19,221 bases of DNA from Thiobacillus denitrificans (GTDB lineage: Bacteria > Pseudomonadota > Gammaproteobacteria > Burkholderiales > Thiobacillaceae), in NCBI GenBank assembly GCA_002424845.1, contig DILD01000025.1, positions 1-19,221 on the forward strand, in the 5' to 3' direction. Made by a program: the position numbers and the translations under genes. Shown here in pieces: positions 1-5,839 of the stretch. The notes below the pieces were generated by a model. It had not been told where the DNA came from. It searched no databases and saw only the letters and a list, made by a program, of their open reading frames with translations. Positions within the stretch are counted from its first letter, which is position 1, and the number at the start of each line of letters is the position of its first letter.

Positions 1-771
1 ATGCCGGTGGCGGCCCGCGAGGCCTCCATCTACACCGCCGTCACCATGGCCGAATACTATCGGGACATGGGCTACCACGTCCTGCTGCTGGCGGACAGCA
101 TCTCCCGCTGGGCCGAGGCGCTGCGCGAGATATCCTCGTCGCTGGAGGAGATGCCGGGGGAAGAGGGCTATCCCACCTATCTGGCCTCGCGCATGGCCGG
201 CTTCATGGAGCGGGCCGGGGTGGTGGAAACCGTGTACGGCACGATCGGCTCCCTGAGCATGATCCTGTCCGTCTCGCCTCCCGGCGGCGATTTCACCGAA
301 CCGGTTACCCAGGCCTGCCTGCGCACGGCCGGCGCATTTCTGATGCTGGATGCCTCCCTGGCGCACCGCCGCCACTTTCCGGCTGTCAACTGGTTCCAGA
401 GCTATTCCCTCTACGAACGGGCCATGGAGCAGCATTTCTCCGGCACCGTCGAGGCCGGATGGGCCGGGGCGCGCCAGCGTTGCCGGACCCTGCTCCAGCG
501 GGAGGAGGCCCTGCGCGAGGTGGCCGAGATCGTCGGGCTGGAGGGGATGCAGGAGCAGGACCGCCTGATCCTGCACAGCGCGGAACGGATCAGGCTGGAG
601 TTCCTCTGCCAGAACGCTTACAGCGAGGATGCCTTCAGCGCCCCGGAGCAGACCATGGCCATGATCAACGGGATCCTCTCCGACCACGAACGGCTCGAAC
701 AGCGCCTGGCCGCCGGCGACGATCTCGAGGCGGCGCTGGGAACGGGAAGGGGGCAGCATGCGTCTCAGTGA
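1..771 (+). CDS. ntpA: V-type ATP synthase subunit A, C-terminal part (5' end outside window)
   Basis: This is the C-terminal 256 residues of the catalytic subunit of a V/A-type rotary ATPase, which hydrolyses or makes ATP in the soluble V1 head. The ATG at base 1 is an internal codon: MPVAAREASIYTAVTMAEYY is the conserved segment after the P-loop, so the nucleotide-binding Walker A motif lies upstream of the window. The Walker B-like strand LLLADSISRWAEALREIS (about residues 28-46) and EEGYPTYLASR (about 53-63) are typical of A subunits. The rest is the helical C-terminal domain. Its stop overlaps the subunit B start by 14 bp, which indicates translational coupling in an operon. Family assignment is firm. 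Whether the enzyme pumps H+ or Na+ cannot be told here, because the membrane subunits are not in view. Confidence 0.95.
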   Translation: MPVAAREASIYTAVTMAEYYRDMGYHVLLLADSISRWAEALREISSSLEEMPGEEGYPTYLASRMAGFMERAGVVETVYGTIGSLSMILSVSPPGGDFTEPVTQACLRTAGAFLMLDASLAHRRHFPAVNWFQSYSLYERAMEQHFSGTVEAGWAGARQRCRTLLQREEALREVAEIVGLEGMQEQDRLILHSAERIRLEFLCQNAYSEDAFSAPEQTMAMINGILSDHERLEQRLAAGDDLEAALGTGRGQHASQ

Positions 772-2167
772 ACACACCTACCGCACCGTCTCCTCCATTC
801 GCGGTCCGCTGATCTTCCTGGACAGGGTGCGGCAGGTCCGCTTCGGCGAGGTGGTGCGCATCATTCCGCCCGAGGGGAAGCCGCTGGAGGGTGAGGTAAT
901 CAAGATCGACGGCGATACGGTCCTGGTGCAGGTTCTGGGCGAGACCCGCGGCATGGATACCGGGTCGGCCGTAATCTTCAGTGATGCGGTCAAGCGGGCG
1001 CCGCTCTCACCGGAGGTGGTCGGCCGCGTCTTCAGCGGCTCCTTCGCGCCGCTGGACAACGAGCCGCCCTATATCCCCGAACGGTGGGGCGCCATCTCGG
1101 GGGCACCCATGAACCCGGTGGCCCGGGCCCGGCCGCAGGACTTCATCGAGACCGGTTTCAGCACCATCGACGCCCTCAATACCCTGGTTCGCGGACAGAA
1201 GCTGCCGATCTTTTCCGGCGGCGGCCTGCCGCACAACCGGGTGGCGGCGCAGATCGTGCGCCAGGCCAAGCTGCTGGGCGAAGAAGCCGCCGAGTTCGTG
1301 GTGGTGTTCGCCGCCTTCGGTGCCTCGCACGCCGACGCGCGTTTCTTCCAGGAAAGCTTCGAGGAAAGCGGGGTGTTGAACAAGGTGGTGATGTTCCTCA
1401 ACCTCGCCGACGAACCGGTGATCGAACGCCTGCTGACGCCACGGGCGGCACTCACCGCCGCCGAATTCCTCGCCTTCGACCTCGACTATCACGTGCTGGT
1501 GGTGATGACCGACATGACTGCCTACGCCGAAGCGCTGCGCGAAGTGGCGGTGCTGCGCGGCGACGTGCCGGCGCGCAAGGGCTATCCCGGCTATCTCTAT
1601 TCCGACCTCGCGGAAATCTACGAGCGGGCAGGGCGCATCAAGAACCGGCGCGGATCGATCACCATGATCCCGGTGCTGTCGATGCCGTCCGACGACATCA
1701 CCCATCCGATTCCCGACCTCACCGGCTACATCACCGAAGGCCAGATCGTGCTCGGGCGCGAACTCGCCAACCAGGGCGTGTACCCGCCGGTGACCGTGCT
1801 GCCTTCCTTGTCGCGTTTGATGAAAGACGGCGTCGGCAAGCACTTCACGCGCGAGGATCATCCCCACGTCGCCAGCCAGCTGTTCGCCAGCTATGCCAAG
1901 GCATTGGAAGTGCGCGGACTCGCCGCCATCATCGGCGCCGAGGAATTGAGCGACGCCGACCGCCGCACCCTCGCTTTCGCCGACGCCTTCGAGCGCCGCT
2001 TCATCGGCCAGGGCGAAGACGAGGACCGCAGCGTCCACGAGACGCTGAATCTCGCTTGGGAACTACTCTCGATGCTGCCGCCGGAGTCGTTGATCCGCGT
2101 GTCGGAAGACGAGCTGGCGAAATATCACAAGGCGAGCGGAGAGTCGAGAGCCGAGAGCGGAGAGTAA
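758..2167 (+). CDS. ntpB: V-type ATP synthase subunit B
   Basis: Non-catalytic nucleotide-binding subunit of the V1 head, alternating with subunit A in the A3B3 hexamer. The 469 residues match the usual family length. The N-terminal beta-barrel is followed by a degenerate P-loop, LPIFSGGGLPHNRVA (about residues 148-162), as expected for B rather than A subunits. VVVMTDMTAYAEALREV (about 247-263) and the segment GSITMIPVLSMPSDDITHPI are further family signatures. The ATG is preceded by a purine-rich GGGAAGGGGG and lies inside the end of ntpA. The last ten or so residues (about 460-469, SGESRAESGE) are encoded by the GAGAG-type repeat array that separates this gene from ntpD. The natural C-terminus probably ended near ELAKYHK, and the tail looks acquired. 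Confidence 0.96.
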   Translation: MRLSEHTYRTVSSIRGPLIFLDRVRQVRFGEVVRIIPPEGKPLEGEVIKIDGDTVLVQVLGETRGMDTGSAVIFSDAVKRAPLSPEVVGRVFSGSFAPLDNEPPYIPERWGAISGAPMNPVARARPQDFIETGFSTIDALNTLVRGQKLPIFSGGGLPHNRVAAQIVRQAKLLGEEAAEFVVVFAAFGASHADARFFQESFEESGVLNKVVMFLNLADEPVIERLLTPRAALTAAEFLAFDLDYHVLVVMTDMTAYAEALREVAVLRGDVPARKGYPGYLYSDLAEIYERAGRIKNRRGSITMIPVLSMPSDDITHPIPDLTGYITEGQIVLGRELANQGVYPPVTVLPSLSRLMKDGVGKHFTREDHPHVASQLFASYAKALEVRGLAAIIGAEELSDADRRTLAFADAFERRFIGQGEDEDRSVHETLNLAWELLSMLPPESLIRVSEDELAKYHKASGESRAESGE

Positions 2168-2240
2168 AACCTCACCTCCGCGTGCACCTACTCTCGACTC
2201 TCCGCTCTCGACTCTCGGCTCTCGACTCTCGGCTCTCGAC
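2136..2240. repeat. GAGTCGAGAG-type repeat array / inverted repeat between ntpB and ntpD
   Basis: On the right side, three 14-bp units stand in tandem: GACTCTCCGCTCTC (2196-2209), then GACTCTCGGCTCTC twice (2210-2223 and 2224-2237), followed by GAC. On the left side (2136-2165) the same motif occurs on the opposite strand. The two sides can fold into a hairpin: 2152-2165 pairs with 2197-2210, and 2141-2151 pairs with 2218-2228. A 7-nt bulge (2211-2217) and a loop of about 31 nt remain unpaired. The array supplies the ntpB stop codon context and fills nearly the whole gap before ntpD, where no Shine-Dalgarno sequence is visible. Similar low-complexity heptamer-based arrays occur dispersed in some proteobacterial genomes; that comparison is from memory. 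Confidence 0.85.
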
Positions 2241-2246
2241 TACCCC

Positions 2247-2879
2247 ATGAAAAAACGCCTTCCCGTCCCCCCCACTAAAAGTGCGCTGCTGCAGGTCGGC
2301 AGGCAGGCCCGTTTTCTGGAGCAGGGTCGACAGATGCTGGAAAAGAAGCGCGATCTGCTGACCCGCCTGGTGTATGAGCGGCTGGCGCAATACCGCGAGT
2401 TGCGCGCGCAAACGGTGCGCGAGCTTGGCGAGGCTTATCGTTGGCTCGGCATTGTGCAGATGCGCATGGGCGGGCAGATGCTGCATCAGGCGTCGGTTGG
2501 CTTGAAGCCTGCGGTCGCCATTAAAGTGGTGGCGCGCTCCAGCGTCGGCGTGGAATATCCCAGTGTGACTGCCGAGCCGCTGCCGCTTCAGCCGGTGGGG
2601 TTGATGTGGACCGATGTCAGCTTTGATGAAGCGCGTTTGCGCCTGAGAAATCTGACCGTGACACTGGCGCGCCTGGGCGAAGCGGAGAATGCCTTGTGGC
2701 GCCTGCTGGCGGCCAGCCGCAAAACACAGAAGCGGGCCAACGCGCTGAAGTACAACATCATTCCGCGCTACCAGGCGACGGTGCAGCACATTCGCGCCGC
2801 ACTGGAGGAAGACGAACGCAACACCTTGTTTCAGATCAAGGTGCTGCGCGCGCGCCAGTCTGCAAACGGTCCGCGATGA
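2247..2879 (+). CDS. ntpD: V-type ATP synthase subunit D
   Basis: Central rotor-shaft subunit that couples the A3B3 head to the membrane ring. The 210 residues fit the family. The N-terminal PTKSALLQVGRQARFLEQGR, followed by MLEKKRDLLTRL, is the conserved start of the long antiparallel coiled coil. A second long helix is predicted near the C-terminus (about residues 140-205, rich in R, A and L). It follows A and B in the usual V-ATPase order. The ATG at 2247 is the only start consistent with the conserved PTKSALL segment, but the bases upstream are pyrimidine-rich repeat sequence (CTCTCGACTACCCC) with no ribosome binding site. Translation may depend on ribosomes arriving from ntpB or on folding of the repeat. 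Confidence 0.95.
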   Translation: MKKRLPVPPTKSALLQVGRQARFLEQGRQMLEKKRDLLTRLVYERLAQYRELRAQTVRELGEAYRWLGIVQMRMGGQMLHQASVGLKPAVAIKVVARSSVGVEYPSVTAEPLPLQPVGLMWTDVSFDEARLRLRNLTVTLARLGEAENALWRLLAASRKTQKRANALKYNIIPRYQATVQHIRAALEEDERNTLFQIKVLRARQSANGPR

Positions 2880-2995
2880 GTGCTTACGTTTGTCGGGCAG
2901 GGATTTTCCATACCGGCAAGCCTGTTGATTCAATACATGGCACGCATGAATGATCGGCTTGCGCGAGGCTGGCCTGGGTTTGTTAATATTCGTCA

Positions 2996-3024
2996 GTCAG
3001 CCTGGGCTGACGGAACGGTTTTTT
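2996..3024 (+). terminator. Weak candidate terminator or leader hairpin
   Basis: GTCAGC (2996-3001) and GCTGAC (3006-3011) form a 6-bp stem with a CTGG loop. A run of six T (3019-3024) comes seven bases later. The gap between stem and T-run makes a strong intrinsic terminator unlikely. A weak promoter-like pair (TTGCGC at 2959, TAATAT at 2984) would instead put the hairpin in the lipoprotein leader. It could end the ATPase operon or do neither. Confidence 0.25.
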
Positions 3025-3046
3025 CCATTCTGGAGGATGTGTTGGC

Positions 3047-3631
3047 ATGATGAATTACAAGAAAGCAAGCCTGGTGACGGCCATGATCGCCGTGGGGCTG
3101 ATCACGGGTTGCGCCAGCGATAAAGGGCATAGCCAAGGCAGCTCCTGGATTCCGGAGACTTCGGATAGTCTGACCGTCGAAACGACACCGGCGGGCGCTG
3201 AAGTCTGGATCATGGGCAAGCGTGAGGGCGTATCCCCGGGGACGTTCCCGGCATCGCTCATCTTCCCGCGCCAATACAGGCAGGAGGATATTGGCCTGTA
3301 CGGTCGGGTGCGTTTGGTCAAGGAGGGCTGTGAAAGCATGATGCTGCCGGTCAGCACCCAGGCGCTGGCCTCCAGAATGAAGGTCAAGCTCAATTGTGCT
3401 GCACCTGCACCTGCACCTGCACCGATCGCCTCGCAACCTCACCCCGTTCCGGTTGCATCTCCCGAGGCCTATCGGGCACCGCAGGTCGCCCCGGCCAGCA
3501 CGCCTGCGCCTGCGGCCATGCCGTCCACCGCAAAGGAGCGTTTGCTGCGCCTGGAGGAACTGCGTCGCGATGGGCTGATTTCCGAAGAGGAATACCAGAC
3601 GCTACGCAAGCGGGTGCTCGATACCCTGTGA
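3047..3631 (+). CDS. Predicted lipoprotein with PEGA-like domain and C-terminal SHOCT-like motif
   Basis: A 194-residue predicted lipoprotein. It has a basic start (MMNYKK), a hydrophobic stretch and a lipobox ending LITGC, with the acylated Cys at residue 22. Residues about 42-110 (LTVETTPAGAEVWIMGKREG onward) resemble a PEGA-type beta domain, common in surface-anchored proteins. A Pro/Ala-rich linker (about 118-158) follows, partly encoded by a (GCACCT)n microrepeat at 3401-3423. The end, KERLLRLEELRRDGLISEEE (about 161-180) and on to the C-terminus, matches the SHOCT motif, a short helical module thought to aid oligomerisation. GGAGG at 3032-3036 supports ATG 3047; ATG 3050 is also possible. 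Exact role unknown. The +2 residue is Ala, so outer-membrane sorting is likely by the E. coli rule. Confidence 0.85.
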   Translation: MMNYKKASLVTAMIAVGLITGCASDKGHSQGSSWIPETSDSLTVETTPAGAEVWIMGKREGVSPGTFPASLIFPRQYRQEDIGLYGRVRLVKEGCESMMLPVSTQALASRMKVKLNCAAPAPAPAPIASQPHPVPVASPEAYRAPQVAPASTPAPAAMPSTAKERLLRLEELRRDGLISEEEYQTLRKRVLDTL

Positions 3632-3675
3632 GCTGAATCTCTGCTGAACCCGCACTTGCACGCGCGGGTTTGTCC

Positions 3676-3714
3676 CAACAAAAAGCCCCACCATGACGGT
3701 GGGGCTTTTTGTTG
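3676..3714. terminator. Bidirectional intrinsic terminator
   Basis: A perfect 17-bp inverted repeat: CAACAAAAAGCCCCACC (3676-3692) and GGTGGGGCTTTTTGTTG (3698-3714), with a 5-nt loop ATGAC. The GC-rich core is flanked by A-run and T-run, so it terminates in both directions. It serves the rightward lipoprotein gene and the leftward cytochrome-porin gene. A smaller 7-bp stem AACCCGC/GCGGGTT (3647-3670) lies just upstream. Confidence 0.92.
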
Positions 3715-3752
3715 TTGCCAGACTGCCCGCAGGCAGCCTGCTCCGACAGGCT

Positions 3753-5030
3753 TCAGAAGCCAGCGAACATTTGCAGCATGGTCAGGTTGTCGCGATCGTC
3801 TGCGCGTGCATTGATGGCAGAGCCGCTTTCCTTCGTGTGGAACAACTCGAGCTTGACGTTCTGGGCCGGCATGTACTGGCCGCCAATCGTGAACGCCCTG
3901 TCGCGGTTGTTGTTCACCTTGCCATTGTCCTTGGTGCGCCAGCCAGCAAAGACGTTGGCTTTGGACGACAGCAGGCCGCCGAGCTGGGCCATGACGGCAA
4001 AGGCCTTGGCATCGCCCGGGTTCGCATTCCACACGGAACCCGCATCGGCCACGCCATAGCTGGCGTACAGGCTAAGCGGCATGCCACCGGCTTCGCCGTT
4101 GGCCTGGGCATCGATCACCCAGCCATCGACCTTGACATTGCCCGCCGAAGGCTTGGCGTCGCCCGTCAGGTACTGGAAGCCGAAACCGGTGTCCCAGGAA
4201 CCGATGGCCGGCATGTACACGCCGCGGAAGTAGTGGGCGAAGCCTGAACCGATGTCCATGTTGTTGCTGCCCCAGCCCGGGGTCCATGGAGTGTAGTTGA
4301 AGTAGAACTCCGGGGTATGGGCGACGAACGCCATGCCGGTGGCCTCGCCCGAGCCCATTCCCAAGCTCTGGGCGGCGCTCAGGGTGGTGCGGGCCTCGAC
4401 CGAGCGCTGCGAGCGCAGGGCGCCGGTGTTCAGCAGTTCGAAGCCATAGGCCACGCCGAGACCGTCGGTGGAGAAGGGGGTGATGCTGATGTTGGCATTG
4501 CCCATCTGGCCCACATTGAAGGGAATCTTGAAGCCGAACAGGCCATTGGTATCGCCGCTGGAAGTACCGTCGCCGTTATCTTCGACTTCCGTCGCGCCGC
4601 CCAGTGCGATCTCGGCCAGGAAACCGATGCGCTCCGAGACGCGGCCGCCGACCAGGAAGGCTGCCTCGTCGGGCCATACGATCTCGCCGCGGTCGAGCCC
4701 GGCATCGGTGTTGCCGTTGGTCTTGGAGTAACGCAGCTTGCTGATCAGCGACATGTTCAGGGTCGACGGCAGCGAAAGATTCTCGCCTTCGATCAGTGGC
4801 TGGGCGCCCACCAGGGTGTAACCGCCGGCCTTGAATGCGCGGCCGAAAGCGTTGATGGCCGGGAAGGTGGTGTGGCAGGCAGCGCAAGCCATGCCGGTCT
4901 GGCGGGCAAAACCGGGGATGGCCTGGCTGTCGGTGCTGACACCGGCGCCAACGACGCCCAGCAGCAGGGCCGCGACGGCGCCGGTGGAAGAAGCCGCTTG
5001 CGTGCGACGTGTAAGGGTTGTTTTCAGCAT
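3753..5030 (-). CDS. Cyc2-like fused monoheme c-type cytochrome / outer-membrane porin
   Basis: A 425-residue exported protein. It has a signal peptide (MLKTTLTRRTQ, then a hydrophobic stretch, cleavage probably after DSQA at residue 37). Next comes IPGFARQTGMACAACH, with one heme c site CAACH at residues 49-53, then FPAINAFGRAFKAGGYTLVG. The remainder is about 350 residues of Gly/Asn/aromatic-rich alternating strands ending in Phe, which suggests a beta-barrel. FARQTG-x2-CxxCH followed by FGRxFKxxGYT is the hallmark, as I recall it, of Cyc2 fused cytochrome-porins, outer-membrane Fe(II) oxidases of Acidithiobacillus, Gallionellaceae and Zetaproteobacteria. Paralogues of unproven function share it, so iron oxidation is inference. 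ATG 5030 was chosen over upstream starts because GGAG stands 5 nt before it and a good signal peptide begins there. It appears monocistronic. Confidence 0.82.
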   Translation of the reverse strand: MLKTTLTRRTQAASSTGAVAALLLGVVGAGVSTDSQAIPGFARQTGMACAACHTTFPAINAFGRAFKAGGYTLVGAQPLIEGENLSLPSTLNMSLISKLRYSKTNGNTDAGLDRGEIVWPDEAAFLVGGRVSERIGFLAEIALGGATEVEDNGDGTSSGDTNGLFGFKIPFNVGQMGNANISITPFSTDGLGVAYGFELLNTGALRSQRSVEARTTLSAAQSLGMGSGEATGMAFVAHTPEFYFNYTPWTPGWGSNNMDIGSGFAHYFRGVYMPAIGSWDTGFGFQYLTGDAKPSAGNVKVDGWVIDAQANGEAGGMPLSLYASYGVADAGSVWNANPGDAKAFAVMAQLGGLLSSKANVFAGWRTKDNGKVNNNRDRAFTIGGQYMPAQNVKLELFHTKESGSAINARADDRDNLTMLQMFAGF

Positions 5031-5063
5031 GTTGTCTCCACTTTTATTAAATGAACAAGCCCG

Positions 5064-5102
5064 CACCCTGTGTCACCATCGCATGGGCGATGACATAGGG
5101 TG
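5064..5102. promoter_or_regulatory. Imperfect inverted repeat in the cytochrome-porin leader or promoter
   Basis: ACCCTGTGTCA (5065-5075) and TGACATAGGGT (5091-5101) are inverted repeats matching at 10 of 11 positions. An inner stem TCGC/GCGA (5079-5082 with 5087-5090) extends them after a 3-nt bulge. The element ends 33 bp before the leftward start codon. It may be an operator or a leader hairpin. No known regulator motif is recognised. Confidence 0.5.
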
Positions 5103-5248
5103 TGCTCGACTTTCTGTTGAATGAAATATCCGGGCAGGGGCCCAACCTGATTCCCCGCCCGACTCCCATTTTCCAACTTGTTTTCCCGCTCCCGACACCT
5201 GAAGGGGATACGGGAACGAGCACCTCTCAAAAAGCCGGTCAGGCATTT

Positions 5249-5278
5249 CTTAAGGCAGTCTTAAAGTACTGCCTTAAG
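5249..5278 (+). promoter_or_regulatory. PmrA/QseB-type box within a palindrome
   Basis: CTTAAG (5249-5254), N5, CTTAAA (5260-5265) closely follows the PmrA/QseB direct-repeat consensus YTTAAK-N5-YTTAAK; only the last base deviates. A third CTTAAG (5273-5278) turns the region into a palindrome with 10-bp arms, CTTAAGGCAG and CTGCCTTAAG, separated by 10 bp. A regulator of the matching family is encoded 2 kb away (7213-7875). Confidence 0.6.
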
Positions 5279-5355
5279 GAACTTTTGTCATCAGTTTGTA
5301 GTCCTGCGCGGGAATTCCTTCTGGGGCCCAGGGTTTTTTGTTGTTTTTAGGCCGC

Positions 5356-5372
5356 CTTAAGGCTTGTTTAAG
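5356..5372 (+). promoter_or_regulatory. PmrA/QseB-type box upstream of the Cys-repeat gene
   Basis: CTTAAG (5356-5361), N5 (GCTTG), TTTAAG (5367-5372) matches the YTTAAK-N5-YTTAAK direct repeat exactly. It ends 48 bp before the ATG at 5421, a sensible position for activation, where the second half-site would replace a -35 element. No clear -10 hexamer is visible downstream. Confidence 0.65.
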
Positions 5373-5420
5373 TTACGGAAGCGAAAGTGGCGACTCCCTA
5401 AACACATTCAGGAGTTGATC

Positions 5421-5804
5421 ATGAAACGTTTCTCTCTACCCCTCACCCTCGTCGTCAGCCTGCTCGCGAGCGCCGGCAATTACGCACTGGCATCGAATGG
5501 ACCCGATAGCTGCGAAAAACTGCTCAAGCGCGCCTGCACCGTGCCGGAACAGGCAAGTTTCGCTCAGGGCGTTCCCAACATGCAGGTGTCCAAGGCATTT
5601 TCGCGTGGGCATGGCGCCAAGGATTGCGATGCCTTCGTCAAGCGTTCGTGCAATGCGCAGGAACGCGAGCATTTCAGCAGGGATATCAAGGCGGGTGCCT
5701 GGGCGCACGGCTGCGACGACTTGCTCAAGCGCAGCTGCACCGCGGCTGAGCGCAAGAGCTTCATCAAGGGCCAGCATGGCGGAATGCGGCTTGCCGCCAA
5801 ATGA
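5421..5804 (+). CDS. Secreted protein with three C-x7-C repeats, unrecognised family
   Basis: A 127-residue protein starting MKRFSLPLTLVVSLLASAG, a clear signal peptide with cleavage probably after ALA at residue 24. AGGAG stands 6 nt before ATG 5421, so an upstream in-frame start at 5364 is not used. The mature part carries three copies of a motif close to C(D/E)xL(L/V)KR(A/S)C(T/N)xxExxxF: Cys 31/39, Cys 69/77 and Cys 98/106. Every Cys belongs to such a pair. It is rich in Lys and Arg. I do not recognise the family. Paired Cys in an exported basic protein suggests disulfides or metal binding in the periplasm. A PmrA/QseB-type box stands just upstream, and the QseBC-like genes lie convergently downstream, so it is a likely target of that system. 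Confidence 0.82.
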   Translation: MKRFSLPLTLVVSLLASAGNYALASNGPDSCEKLLKRACTVPEQASFAQGVPNMQVSKAFSRGHGAKDCDAFVKRSCNAQEREHFSRDIKAGAWAHGCDDLLKRSCTAAERKSFIKGQHGGMRLAAK

Positions 5805-5839
5805 GGCAAACCGAATAGGCGCGGCGGGCCGCCGCCGCG

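Larger units (their letters stand above)
5031..5420. other. 390-bp divergent intergenic region
   Basis: It separates the leftward cytochrome-porin gene from the rightward Cys-repeat gene. It holds an imperfect inverted repeat next to the cytochrome gene (5064-5102), two PmrA/QseB-type boxes (5249-5278 and 5356-5372) and an AGGAG ribosome binding site at 5410-5414. The stretch 5103-5248 shows nothing I can name. An 82-codon frame crosses this region but lacks coding signs. Confidence 0.8.

Noticed and set aside
1007..2038. Long antisense open frame (343 codons) opposite ntpB
   Set aside because: It is a shadow of a GC-rich gene: His/Gly/Val-rich translation with no domain, and the opposite frame is an unmistakable V-ATPase B subunit.
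2136..2240. Possible small CRISPR array
   Set aside because: Units are 14 bp in direct tandem without spacers and occur in both orientations, which is not CRISPR architecture.
3401..3423. (GCACCT)n microrepeat as a phase-variation switch
   Set aside because: The unit is 6 bp, so gain or loss keeps frame and only changes the Ala-Pro linker length.
5102..5350. 82-codon frame in the divergent intergenic region
   Set aside because: It runs through the PmrA/QseB-type boxes, has no ribosome binding site and translates to an unconvincing composition.
5821..5835. GC-only palindrome between the convergent Cys-repeat and kinase genes
   Set aside because: The arms are near-continuous GCGGCGG/CCGCCGC with a 1-nt centre and no T-run. 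It is likely codon-composition related.
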